Positions 54,550 to 62,836 of a stretch of DNA of 64,000 nt are shown here, in pieces. Every line of letters starts with the position of its first letter. The first letter of the stretch is position 1. The notes below the pieces were generated by a model. It was not told where the DNA came from. It was given only the letters and a program-made list of their open reading frames with translations, and ran no database searches. This DNA is from Bosea sp. F3-2 (GTDB lineage: Bacteria; Pseudomonadota; Alphaproteobacteria; Rhizobiales; Beijerinckiaceae), in NCBI RefSeq assembly GCF_008253865.1, contig NZ_CP042332.1:316001-380000 (forward strand). The letters are read 5' to 3'. The translations under genes were made by a program, and so were the position numbers.

Positions 54550-55077
54550 TCATCCTTCTGCAGCGTCGCGCTTCGCCTGCGCAACTTGCGATGCCTTCCG
54601 CAGGCGTCCTCGCTCTGCCGGACGGACCAGCGAATTGACGTCCTTGTCCGGAATGTCTCGCATGCCTTGGCTGGCATGGCGCGTGTTGAACGGGATGTTC
54701 TTGCGCTGTGCTTCCATTTTCATGTGGAGCGCGCGTTGGGCATTCTCGACGAGAGTGTGGTTTTTGGCCATCTCCTCCCGGCGCTGGATTTCCGCATTCA
54801 GTCGTTTCAGCGCGGTTGCGAGAACGGTCGCTTTCAGACTCGATCCGGCATTTCCGGCGCTGGGTTCCGCTCCCTTCGGCGGTGCCTTGCCTCGCATTTC
54901 GCGGCGCTGCTGATTGGCATGCGATGACGCCTTGTCGCGAAGATCACGAAGGCGTTTCAAAAGCGCACTCAGTTCGTCGTCCGGCAAGTCTTGCACGGCG
55001 GGATGTCGGGTTTGGGCGACGACGGCACGCTCGTCGGTATTGAGCGCGCGCTCCTCTTCCTTGCGGGTCAGGGACAT
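54550..55077 (-). CDS. Hypothetical helical protein
   Basis: A 175-residue charged, mostly helical protein (MSLTRKEEERALNTDERAVV, DLPDDELSALLKRLRDLRDK, ALKRLNAEIQRREEMAKNHT, NTRHASQGMRDIPDKDVNSL). CAGGAGGAGG before the ATG at 55077 is a strong ribosome-binding site. Coiled-coil stretches suggest a structural or regulatory role; no known family was recognised. It resembles conserved unknown proteins found in stress islands of Hyphomicrobiales. Confidence 0.7.
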   Translation of the reverse strand: MSLTRKEEERALNTDERAVVAQTRHPAVQDLPDDELSALLKRLRDLRDKASSHANQQRREMRGKAPPKGAEPSAGNAGSSLKATVLATALKRLNAEIQRREEMAKNHTLVENAQRALHMKMEAQRKNIPFNTRHASQGMRDIPDKDVNSLVRPAERGRLRKASQVAQAKRDAAEG

Positions 55078-55150
55078 GCTGGCCTCCTCCTGATGGTTGC
55101 TGCGCTTCTACCACTCCCGATCACGTCGGCCGACGGAGCCAAAATTCAGG

Positions 55151-55450
55151 TCAGTATGTTGTCCTTCGCATAGATCGCTCCGGCAAATCCGTGCAGCCGA
55201 GCAGCGAGAGCAGCTCTCGCTCGACATTGCGCTGCATGGAATGCAGCGGCAAGGCATTGGGTTCGAGCCCGAACGGGTCCTCGAGCTGGTGCCCCAGAGC
55301 GTCGAGCCCGAAGAAGGTGTAGGCAACCAGCAGGACACCGGCAACACCGTTCACCAGCCGAGAGACCCAGCCAGGGCGAAAGGCAGAGTCAGGCAAAAGA
55401 TCAGCGCCGTCCGGTGCAGGAGCAGCGAGTAAGCGAACGGGACCGGCGTA
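55151..55450 (-). pseudogene. Bestrophin-like (UPF0187) protein, C-terminal fragment
   Basis: The end of a bestrophin-type anion channel: PFAYSLLLHRTALIFCLTLP and FALAGSLGW in one frame, then VNGVAGVLLVAYTFFGLDAL and EDPFGLEPNALPL in another, joined near 55365 by a frameshift. The first two thirds of the gene are missing. The 5' border coincides with the truncated HdeD-like gene on the other strand at about 55450. Confidence 0.78.
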
Positions 55451-55734
55451 TGCCCAACCCGGTCCTGGCGTCCTCTGTCCTTACCCTTCTCCTGGCGCTG
55501 TCCACCGCCGCGTCCGGTATCGTACGGATCTGGCTCGGAGCAGGAACGATGCCTGAGCGCGGCTGGGGCTGGATCGTCGCTTCCGGCGTTCTCTCGACGG
55601 TCGTCGGGTTGATCTTTCTGATCGGCTGGCCGGTCGACAGTGCATGGCTGTTGGGTCTGGTCCTGTGCATCGACCTGATCTTTCAGGGCTGCGGGCTGGT
55701 GGGCCTCGGTCTTCGCGCAAGGGCGGGGCGCTGA
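55450..55734 (+). pseudogene. HdeD-family (DUF308) membrane protein, C-terminal half
   Basis: About 95 residues with three membrane helices (VLASSVLTLLLALSTAASGI, GWGWIVASGVLSTVVGLIFL, WLLGLVLCIDLIFQGCGLVG) that match the second half of HdeD-type acid-stress proteins. The N-terminal half is absent, and the sequence abuts the bestrophin fragment. The ATG at 55450 is internal to the family and lacks a ribosome-binding site. Confidence 0.7.
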
Positions 55735-55866
55735 CCGGCCATCTTCAGCGGGTTTGCGTTTGCCGCCGCGGAAGTCGGCATTGGCAAGGAACCAGGACGA
55801 GCCCGGCAAGTTGGCTCGTAACATCCCAGACGCGCTGCAGGTGATGCAGCCGGATCGGAGGCGTTC

Positions 55867-56520
55867 ATGACTGGCGGAAAAGATGAGGCCAGGCGGGGGC
55901 GCGGCACGCCCTCCGGCGAGTCGAGAAAGCCGGCCGCTGCCGGCGCGTCAGCGCGCATGGACGAAAGCGGCGAAGCCGCCGCCGGGCAGGGGGCCGTCAA
56001 CGAACCGGCAACGCCCCCGGAGAGTGTAACGCTGGCCGCGCTCCAGTCCGAGAACGCTGCGCTGAAGGATCGCCTGCTACGGGCGCTGGCGGAAACCGAG
56101 AATGTCCGCCGCCGGGCAGAACGCGACCTGCACGATGCGCGCCAGTATGCCGTCGCGAAATTCGCCCGAGACCTGCTGCCGGTGGTCGACAACATGGAGC
56201 GCGCCATCGCCAGCGTTCCAGCGGAAGTTCGCCGAAGCGAGGGCGCGGTGAAGGCTTTGATCGAGGGCGTCGCGCTCACTGAGAAAGAGCTGCTGCGCGT
56301 CCTGGCGAAGCATGGCGTGCATAAGCTCACGCCGGTCGGTGAGCGGTTCGATCCACATTTTCACGAAGCACTGTTCGAGGTTCCCGATCCGACCGTTCCG
56401 GACGGCACGGTCAGCCAGGTCGTCGAGCCCGGCTATTCCATCGGGACACGCCCGTTGCGCCCGGCCAAGGTCGGGGTCGCGCGCGGCGGCCCGTCGGGCA
56501 AGCCACCCTCTGGACGCTAG
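55867..56520 (+). CDS. grpE: Nucleotide exchange factor GrpE
   Basis: A 217-residue GrpE: a long disordered N-terminus, the coiled coil (LAALQSENAALKDRLLRALA, ETENVRRRAERDLHDARQYA) and the beta-wing domain ending PTVPDGTVSQVVEPGYSIGT and RPLRPAKVGVA. It releases ADP from DnaK. GGAGG before the ATG supports the start. It heads a rightward chaperone cluster; this is probably an accessory copy, since the housekeeping grpE is usually near hrcA. Confidence 0.93.
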   Translation: MTGGKDEARRGRGTPSGESRKPAAAGASARMDESGEAAAGQGAVNEPATPPESVTLAALQSENAALKDRLLRALAETENVRRRAERDLHDARQYAVAKFARDLLPVVDNMERAIASVPAEVRRSEGAVKALIEGVALTEKELLRVLAKHGVHKLTPVGERFDPHFHEALFEVPDPTVPDGTVSQVVEPGYSIGTRPLRPAKVGVARGGPSGKPPSGR

Positions 56521-56561
56521 AGCCGAACAGAAGCCGCCTCGAAAGGCAGGGAGCATGGTCG

Positions 56562-57050
56562 ATGAAGAAGATCGTAGCGACAACCGGCCCTTCGCTTGCC
56601 GCGGCGGCGCTCATTGTCGGTCCGTCTCTCGGGGCAGATTTCGCTTGCCCGGACCTCAGCCAGCTCGCCACGCCGCCGGCTGTGGCGGGTCTCGATGCGC
56701 GCTTGCCCAAGGGCTTCGCGCTGGAGCAGAGCGACAAGCTTGCCGCCGCGATCACTCTGCTGCGGGAGCATGGGCTGTCGCCCGGCAATACTACCGACCA
56801 TCTCATTGCCTTCTTCTGTCCGGCAGTGGCGGCCGAGGCCGGTCTCTCCGATGCCGAGAAGCGAGTGCGCGTGATGCGCTTTGCCCAGAAGGTCACGCGC
56901 CTCGTCAATGCGCAGAACGATGTCGAGGAGATCATCTACGACATCCCTCTCAAGCCGGGCATTGCCGAAGCGGCGACGGAGCGCGCCAGGCTGGCAGGGC
57001 TTACCCTGGAAGTCTGGATCGCCCGGATGGTCGAGGCTGCCATTCGCTAG
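56562..57050 (+). CDS. Exported hypothetical protein
   Basis: A 162-residue protein with a probable signal peptide (MKKIVATTGPSLAAAALIVG, cleavage near GADFA) and a helical mature part (FALEQSDKLAAAITLLREHG, EAGLSDAEKRVRVMRFAQKV). Unusually, the C-terminus resembles a short AraC/ribbon-type segment (AGLTLEVWIARMVEAAI). The function is unknown. It lies between grpE and hsp20. Confidence 0.68.
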   Translation: MKKIVATTGPSLAAAALIVGPSLGADFACPDLSQLATPPAVAGLDARLPKGFALEQSDKLAAAITLLREHGLSPGNTTDHLIAFFCPAVAAEAGLSDAEKRVRVMRFAQKVTRLVNAQNDVEEIIYDIPLKPGIAEAATERARLAGLTLEVWIARMVEAAIR

Positions 57051-57216
57051 TTCGATCCCCATGGACATTTTGTCCGAGCGGATCCGGACAGCTTGTCTGA
57101 AATGGAGAGTGGTTTTCTCATAAGGGATTGATTTTATTTATTATATTGAGTGTCGTGCCGGTTGCTGGACCGGTCTGACTACGTGTTCCTCAGCGGCGCT
57201 GATTGGGTCGGATCTC

Positions 57217-57774
57217 ATGGCACAAGATGTCTCGCCTCCTGATCGTCCACAAAGTCCTCTGGAGCGTCGCGTCGAGGCACCGTTTCACGCGCTCCACCGT
57301 GAAGTGAACCGCCTGTTCGACGACGTCTTTCATGGCAGGCTGGCCGGCGCGTTCCACGCCGGTCTTCACCATGCTGCGCCGATGGGCCCGGTCATGGACG
57401 TGAGCAGCAACGATCAAGACGTTCGTGTCACCGTCGAGTTGCCTGGAATCGACAGCAACGACATCGATATCTCACTCGACGGCGATCTCCTGACGATACG
57501 CGCCGAGAAGAAGGCCGATAGCGTCGATCCGAAGGACAACTTCCACATTGTCGAGCGGTCCTACGGCAACCTCCAGCGGACGGTGAAGCTTCCCTGCGCG
57601 GTGGTCCCGGGTCGGGCCCAGGCCCGCTTCGACAATGGCGTCCTGATCGTGACGCTGCCCAGACCTCCACAGCAGGCCGCCAGCCGCAAGATCCCGATTG
57701 GAGCGCGCGAAGAGGTGACGCCTGCGGTCCAGGTCCAGCCGCCCTCGGCTCAAGGTCCGAAGGGAGCTCGGTGA
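57217..57774 (+). CDS. Hsp20/alpha-crystallin small heat-shock protein
   Basis: A 185-residue holdase with an N-terminal arm (PFHALHREVNRLFDDVFHGR), the alpha-crystallin domain (VMDVSSNDQDVRVTVELPGI to RFDNGVLIVTLPRP) and a Pro/Gln-rich tail. It is preceded by about 165 bases of AT-richer DNA that probably carries a promoter. Third hsp20 gene of the window and closest in type to the one at 6825-7334. Confidence 0.92.
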   Translation: MAQDVSPPDRPQSPLERRVEAPFHALHREVNRLFDDVFHGRLAGAFHAGLHHAAPMGPVMDVSSNDQDVRVTVELPGIDSNDIDISLDGDLLTIRAEKKADSVDPKDNFHIVERSYGNLQRTVKLPCAVVPGRAQARFDNGVLIVTLPRPPQQAASRKIPIGAREEVTPAVQVQPPSAQGPKGAR

Positions 57775-57826
57775 AGCGGGACCGGCGCCAAACACGACAA
57801 TCAACACACGACAGGGAGGCAGCGCG

Positions 57827-58658
57827 ATGTCCAAAGTCATCGGAATTGATCTCGGAACGACGAATTCTTGCGTTGCCGTCATGGACGGCAAGAGCGCGCG
57901 CGTTATCGAAAACGCCGAGGGCGCGCGGACGACGCCTTCGATCGTGGCGTTCACTTCCGACGGCGAGAGGCTTGTCGGTCAGCCGGCGCGGCGGCAGTCG
58001 GTGACCAATCCCACCAACACCATCTTCGCGGTCAAGCGCCTGATCGGCCGTCGCTACGACGATCCGACCGTCGACAAGGACAAGGCGCTGGTGCCCTACA
58101 AGATCATCAAGGCGGGCAATGGTGACGCCTGGGTCGAAGCAGAAGGCAAGCCATATTCGCCGTCGCAGATCTCGGCCTTCATCCTGCAGAAGATGAAGGA
58201 AACGGCCGAGGCCAATCTCGGCGAGAAGGTCACCCAGGCCGTCATCACGGTTCCTGCCTATTTCAATGACGCCCAGCGCCAGGCGACGAAGGATGCCGGC
58301 AAGATCGCCGGACTCGAGGTGCTGCGCATCATCAACGAGCCGACCGCGGCCGCGCTCGACCGAGAAAACGCTGTCGGAGCACAGCGCCACATTGTCCGAG
58401 CCGGATCGTCGTGCCGTCGATGATGCCGTCACCGCTCTGCGCGACGCAGCCAAGGGGGAGGACATCGCGGCGATCGAGACGAAGGCGAATGCCCTGCAGC
58501 AGGCCTCGATGAAGCTTGCCGAAGCGATGCAGGCCTCGTCACAGGCCGGCCCCGATGCCGGCTCCGGAGCCGCACGGGCCGACGGCGATGGTATCGTCGA
58601 TGCCGAGTTCACCGAGATCGGAGACGACGACAAGAAGAACAAGAAGAAAAAGGGATGA
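57827..58658 (+). pseudogene. dnaK: DnaK with a large internal, out-of-frame deletion
   Basis: The first 178 residues are a normal DnaK ATPase start (MSKVIGIDLGTTNSCVAVMD, NTIFAVKRLIGRRYDD, VTQAVITVPAYFNDAQRQAT, INEPTAAAL). At about 58358 the sequence jumps to the C-terminal lid (TEKTLSEHSATLSEPDRRAV, ending VDAEFTEIGDDDKKNKKKKG) in another frame. Roughly 350 residues, including most of the nucleotide-binding fold and all of the substrate-binding domain, are missing, and translation from the start ends at 58424. It cannot work as a chaperone. Confidence 0.92.
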
Positions 58659-58723
58659 CGTGGCGGCGAAAGCGCGGTTCAGCCCGGTCGGGCCGGGATG
58701 GTGTCATGCACAGGAGGGGTGTC

Positions 58724-59416
58724 ATGAAGGACGCCGAACGCAGCGTGCGCGTGACGGTCACGGGCAACGGGCCTTATCTGGTGGCGGGCCGTGTCCGGCT
58801 TTCCGAGCTGACCATTGCGACCGATGCGGCGGGGGTATCGGAGCAATGGATCGCGCGGGATCGTCCCGGAGAGAAAGCGACCGTCGCGCTTTGCCGATGC
58901 GGACATTCAAACAGCAAGCCGTTCTGCGACGGTTCCCACGCCAAAGTCGGCTTCGACGGTACCGAGGTCGCGAACAGAACGCCTTATCTCGAACGGGCGC
59001 AGGCCTTCGACGGCCCCGAGCTCGCGCTGCTCGACGTCGAGGCCCTCTGTGCGTTCGCACGCTTCTGCGATGCCAATGGGCGGGTCTGGAACGAAGTCGC
59101 CGAGACGGGTGATCCGGAGGTGCGTGAAACCTTCATCCACCAGGTTCAGAATTGCCCCTCGGGGCGCCTTGTTGCCTGGGACAGGGCCCTGCAGGCGGCG
59201 CTCGAGCCGCATGTCGAGCCCTCAATCGGATTCATCGAGGATCCCGCCGAGGGTTGCAGTGGCCCGATCTGGTTGCGCGGCGGGATCGCCGTCGTCTCTG
59301 CCGATGGCGAGCAGTACGAGGTTCGCCAGCGTGTGACCCTGTGTCGTTGCGGCGGCTCCAGAAACAAGCCCTTCTGCGATGGGACGCATGCCGCTATCAA
59401 ATTTCACGCGAAGTGA
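58724..59416 (+). CDS. Double CDGSH iron-sulfur protein
   Basis: A 230-residue protein with two CDGSH domains, CRCGHSNSKPFCDGSH (about residues 57-72) and CRCGGSRNKPFCDGTH (about 209-224), each binding a redox-active 2Fe-2S cluster through three Cys and one His. The middle region (TFIHQVQNCPSGRLVAWDRA) matches the divergent DUF1271-like iron-sulfur domain that often joins them. AGGAGGGG before the ATG at 58724 supports the start. Its place inside a chaperone cluster suggests a role under oxidative stress. Confidence 0.9.
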   Translation: MKDAERSVRVTVTGNGPYLVAGRVRLSELTIATDAAGVSEQWIARDRPGEKATVALCRCGHSNSKPFCDGSHAKVGFDGTEVANRTPYLERAQAFDGPELALLDVEALCAFARFCDANGRVWNEVAETGDPEVRETFIHQVQNCPSGRLVAWDRALQAALEPHVEPSIGFIEDPAEGCSGPIWLRGGIAVVSADGEQYEVRQRVTLCRCGGSRNKPFCDGTHAAIKFHAK

Positions 59417-59464
59417 CAGAATTCGGCGTGCGCCGCGCCGCCGCACAGGCCTTCGGAGTAGCCC

Positions 59465-60367
59465 GTGAAAAATCCCTATGAGGCCCTCGGTGTCGCCTTG
59501 ACAGCTTCCCCCGCCGAGATCCAGAGCGCCTATCGCAAGCTGGCAAAAAAGCTGCACCCCGACCTCAACCCCGGCGACAAGGCCGCCGAGGAGAAGTTCA
59601 AGGAGGTGGCGGCCGCCTATGATCTGCTGAGCGATGCCGACAAGCGGCGGCGTTTCGACGCGGGCGAAATCGATGCCTCCGGCGCTGAGCGGCCGCAGCA
59701 CCACTACTATCGGGATTTCGCGACCTCGGATCAGGGCGACCCTTACGCCGATGCGTCCGGCTTCGCCGATTTCATGGACCAGGACGATGCCTTCGCAGAC
59801 CTCCTCCGGCGCAGCCAGCGGGCGCGCGCGAACCGGCGCGGTCAGGATCTGCACTATCATCTGGCGATCGACTTCGCGGATTCGATCACCGGCGGAACCA
59901 AGCGGCTCGATCTGCCGGATGGCAGCACGATCGACGTGAAGATCCCGCCCGGCCTCGTCGACGGACAGACGCTCCGGCTTAAGGGCAAGGGCGCCCCCGG
60001 TACTGGCAAGGAGGGGCCGGGCGATGCCCTCATCGAGGTCGCGGTCCGGCCTGACCGGCGCTTTACCCGCGAGGGCGACGACATCACCTTCGAGCTGCCG
60101 ATTTCGCTGACGGAGGCGGTGCTCGGCGGACAGGTCAGGGTGCCGACGCCGACGGGCGACGTCACGATGTCGGTGCCGAAGGGGGCGAACACCGGAACCA
60201 AGCTGAGATTGCGCGGCAAGGGCGCCCCGAAGCGCGGCGGCGGCCAAGGCGATCAGCTCGTCAAGTTGAAGGTGGTGCTGCCGAAGGCAGCGGATCCTGA
60301 GCTCGAAGCCTTTGTGTCGAGCTGGAAGGACAAGGACTACAATCCGCGCGAGGGCAGGGCGTCATGA
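59465..60367 (+). CDS. cbpA: DnaJ-family co-chaperone CbpA
   Basis: A 300-residue CbpA-type J-protein: J domain with the HPD motif (LAKKLHPDLNPGDKAAEEKF), a linker rich in Asp and Gln, and two beta-sandwich C-terminal domains (GGTKRLDLPDGSTIDVKIPP, DDITFELPISLTEAVLGGQV). No zinc-finger region. It stimulates DnaK; since the local dnaK is broken, it must work with a DnaK from elsewhere. GTG start at 59465. Confidence 0.93.
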   Translation: MKNPYEALGVALTASPAEIQSAYRKLAKKLHPDLNPGDKAAEEKFKEVAAAYDLLSDADKRRRFDAGEIDASGAERPQHHYYRDFATSDQGDPYADASGFADFMDQDDAFADLLRRSQRARANRRGQDLHYHLAIDFADSITGGTKRLDLPDGSTIDVKIPPGLVDGQTLRLKGKGAPGTGKEGPGDALIEVAVRPDRRFTREGDDITFELPISLTEAVLGGQVRVPTPTGDVTMSVPKGANTGTKLRLRGKGAPKRGGGQGDQLVKLKVVLPKAADPELEAFVSSWKDKDYNPREGRAS

Positions 60368-60645
60368 GGATGACCAAGCAGGAGTTCCTGATCTCGTCGG
60401 GGCTGCAAGTGCAGGTGCTGGAGTTCTGGCTGGAGCAGCGCTGGCTCGTGCCGGAGGAGGCGGCCGGCGAGATGCACTTCCACGATATCGACATCGCGCG
60501 CGCCCACCTCATCCGACAGCTCAAGGACGATCTCGGCGCCAACGACGAGGGCATCGATGTGATCTTGCATCTCGTGGACCAGGTCCACGGCCTGCGGCGC
60601 GTCCTCGCCGAGCTGCGGGAGGGAATGAAGGAGCGCCAGGGCTAG
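60364..60645 (+). CDS. cbpM: Chaperone modulator CbpM
   Basis: A 93-residue MerR-like helical protein (SSGLQVQVLEFWLEQRWLVP, HDIDIARAHLIRQLKDDLGA, ILHLVDQVHGLRRVLAELRE). It binds the J domain of CbpA and inhibits it. The start overlaps the cbpA stop (ATGA), the usual cbpA-cbpM coupling. Confidence 0.9.
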   Translation: MRMTKQEFLISSGLQVQVLEFWLEQRWLVPEEAAGEMHFHDIDIARAHLIRQLKDDLGANDEGIDVILHLVDQVHGLRRVLAELREGMKERQG

Positions 60646-60755
60646 CGCGCGTTTTCGCGCCGGGCGCATCCGGAGCAGACACTTGGAAGCAGGATGATTC
60701 TGCCCGCCTCCGCCTGTTCATTTCAGGTTCGCGCGGGCCGAGGCGAGAGGCTAAC

Positions 60756-60983
60756 ATGAACGAAGCATTGGCGGCCCAGAGGCGGGGCGACACCGACACG
60801 CTCGTCCTGCAGGCCCTGGTTCGAAAGCTGGTCGCGAAAGGCGTGCTGACGCAGGACGATGTCCGGTCTCTGCTCTTCGACGCGGCAAAGCAGATGAACG
60901 AGGTCGGCAGCGAGCAGACCGATCAGGCAGCCTGGTGCATGGTCGATCAAGATCTGGCGCCGGCCTTCCTGAGAGAAGGATAA
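60756..60983 (+). CDS. Small hypothetical protein
   Basis: A 75-residue soluble protein (MNEALAAQRRGDTDTLVLQA, VAKGVLTQDDVRSLLFDAAK). GAGAGG seven bases before the ATG at 60756 supports the start. No family recognised. It is part of the same rightward stress cluster, about 110 bases after cbpM. Confidence 0.6.
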   Translation: MNEALAAQRRGDTDTLVLQALVRKLVAKGVLTQDDVRSLLFDAAKQMNEVGSEQTDQAAWCMVDQDLAPAFLREG

Positions 60984-61088
60984 GGTGCGAGCCGCGGTGC
61001 CGGCGGCTTGGCTGCTGCCCGCGCAGCGACAGCCGGCAGCCGTCGCGGCTATGGACACCGACAGGCTTCAACCCAGGAGGGCTTCAGG

Positions 61089-61343
61089 ATGACGGACAAG
61101 GTCAAGGAGAACATGGAGGTCATCGGCGCCGACGGCGTCCATGTCGGAACGGTCGATCGCGTCGAGGGAGAGCGGATCAAGCTCAAGAAGAGCGACAGCT
61201 CCGGCCGACATGAGGGCCACCACCACTATATCGAACTCGGCTTCGTCGCCGGCGTCGAAGGCAACAAGGTGCGCCTTTCCGCCAATGCGGACATCGCCGT
61301 GACGCTCGAGGAAGAGCCATCGGGCAAGCCGGTCGACCTTTGA
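61089..61343 (+). CDS. DUF2171 family protein
   Basis: An 84-residue protein with the DUF2171 pattern (MEVIGADGVHVGTVDRVEGE, KLKKSDSSGRHEGHHHYIEL, VRLSANADIAV), a PRC-barrel-like fold often found near stress and general-stress-response genes in alphaproteobacteria. CAGGAGGG lies some 20 bases upstream, and a weaker TTCAGG is adjacent to the ATG. Confidence 0.75.
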   Translation: MTDKVKENMEVIGADGVHVGTVDRVEGERIKLKKSDSSGRHEGHHHYIELGFVAGVEGNKVRLSANADIAVTLEEEPSGKPVDL

Positions 61344-61365
61344 TAGCCTCTGGCCGCAGTCCCCG

Positions 61366-61393
61366 GGGAAGGGTGGCTGCGGCCACCCTTCCC
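61366..61393 (+). terminator. Strong stem-loop between the DUF2171 gene and the next gene
   Basis: A perfect 12-bp stem (GGGAAGGGTGGC / GCCACCCTTCCC) with a TGCG tetraloop, starting 23 bases after the DUF2171 stop. No T-run follows; the stem ends 16 bases before the next start codon and close to its ribosome-binding site. It could end transcription or hide that site. Confidence 0.6.
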
Positions 61394-61409
61394 GAGAAGG
61401 ATGGGTTCG

Positions 61410-61604
61410 ATGCAGCAATATGATCTCTACCTCAACGCCAAGAAACCCGCGATCGGCCTGTATGTCCGCAGCGGCGCGAAGCTGCCGGACTTCGCCGACC
61501 CGAAGGAATGGATCTTCGACGGCACTGCCGCCGCGGATCTGTTGCCTCCCAGCGTGATCGAAGGCGTCGCAAGCGCCGGCCACGCCTTCCGCGACATGGA
61601 TTGA
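61410..61604 (+). CDS. Small hypothetical protein
   Basis: A 64-residue protein (MQQYDLYLNAKKPAIGLYVR, then ADPKEWIFDGTAAADLLPPS and SAGHAFRDMD) of a type common but unnamed in Rhizobiales. An ATG nine bases earlier (61401) is an alternative start. It directly precedes the peroxidase-encapsulin pair. Confidence 0.65.
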   Translation: MQQYDLYLNAKKPAIGLYVRSGAKLPDFADPKEWIFDGTAAADLLPPSVIEGVASAGHAFRDMD

Positions 61605-61759
61605 GAGACCCGGAGGCGCGCGGCGTCGGCGTCCGGCATGGGGAGAGGTTGGCGCTCTGCCGCCTCTCTTCCATCGGATGCTAGGTTGGCGCGATTATCG
61701 GTATGGTTGTCCGGGCGACCGGCGTGGTTTCGAGCAAAGGCTACCAAGCAGGGTCGTCC

Positions 61760-62836
61760 ATGGATTCAAGTCTGCCTTCCGTGATCTCGCAGCCGGTCGT
61801 GGCGACGCTGACGCGTTCGGCGATGTTCCTCGTCGTGACGATCAATCCCGGCAGCGGGCCCGAAACGACCGTGCGCGGCCTGTGCGCCGATCTCTCGTCG
61901 TTGCTGCGGGCTGTCGGCTTCCGCGATCTCCAGGGCAACCTGTCCTGCGTGATGGCTTTCGGCTCGCAGGCCTGGGACCGCCTCTTCGACGGACCGCGGC
62001 CAAACGAGTTGCACCCGTTCCAGGAAATCCGCGGCGTGCATCATGCTGTCTCCACGCCTGGCGACATCCTGTTCCATATCCGCGCGACGACGCGGATGGA
62101 TCTGTGCTTCGAACTGGCCAAGCAGATCATGATCCGGCTCGACGGCGCCATCACCGCCGTCGACGAGGTCCACGGCTTCAGCTATTTCGACGATCGCGAC
62201 CTGATCGGCTTCGTCGACGGGACCGAGAACCCGGCAGGACCGGACGCCATCCGCGCGACCCTCATCGGCGACGAGGACGCTGCCTTCGCTGGCGGCAGCT
62301 ACGTCATCGTGCAGAAATACCTGCATGATATGGCTGGTTGGGAGAAGGTGCCGGTCGAGGAGCAGGAAAACATCATCGGCCGCTACAAGCTTTCTGATAT
62401 CGAGCAGTCCGATGCGTTGAAGAAGCCCTATGCCCACAATGTCCTGACCAGCATCACCGAGGATGGCGAGCCCGTCGACATCCTGCGCGACAACATGCCC
62501 TTCGGCCAGGTCGGGACCGGCGAGTTCGGCACCTATTTCATCGGCTACGCCCGCACTCCGCGCCGGATCGAGCGCATGCTGGAGAACATGTTCGTCGGCT
62601 CGCCGCCGGGCAACTACGACCGGCTGCTCGATTTCAGCCGCGCGGTGACCGGCTCGCTGTTCTTCGTGCCGACAGCGACCTTTCTCGATGGCGTCACGGC
62701 GGAGAAGGCTGCCCCCGACGCCGAGCCCCAGGCTTCTGTCGCGCCCGAGCCGGCGCCGGCGACAACCCTATCCAGATCGCCCGGCGACGGCTCGCTCGGC
62801 ATCGGCTCCCTGAAGGAAGAGGCAGGCCATGAATAA
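61760..62836 (+). CDS. DyP-type peroxidase with encapsulin cargo-loading peptide
   Basis: A 358-residue heme peroxidase of the dye-decolorising type: N-terminal ferredoxin-like half (SQPVVATLTRSAMFLVVTIN), the GFVDGTENP motif with the catalytic Asp, and KPYAHNVLTS with the likely heme-ligand His. A Pro/Ala-rich linker of about 40 residues ends in DGSLGIGSLKEE, the classic C-terminal peptide that docks DyP enzymes inside encapsulin shells. The gene overlaps the encapsulin gene by eight bases. The start at 61760 follows family length; 61703 is an alternative. Confidence 0.93.
   Translation: MDSSLPSVISQPVVATLTRSAMFLVVTINPGSGPETTVRGLCADLSSLLRAVGFRDLQGNLSCVMAFGSQAWDRLFDGPRPNELHPFQEIRGVHHAVSTPGDILFHIRATTRMDLCFELAKQIMIRLDGAITAVDEVHGFSYFDDRDLIGFVDGTENPAGPDAIRATLIGDEDAAFAGGSYVIVQKYLHDMAGWEKVPVEEQENIIGRYKLSDIEQSDALKKPYAHNVLTSITEDGEPVDILRDNMPFGQVGTGEFGTYFIGYARTPRRIERMLENMFVGSPPGNYDRLLDFSRAVTGSLFFVPTATFLDGVTAEKAAPDAEPQASVAPEPAPATTLSRSPGDGSLGIGSLKEEAGHE

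Noticed and set aside
57060..57216. A sigma-32 promoter (CTTG near 57090) before the hsp20 gene
   Set aside because: The -35-like CTTG is present, but no convincing -10 match at the right distance was seen.
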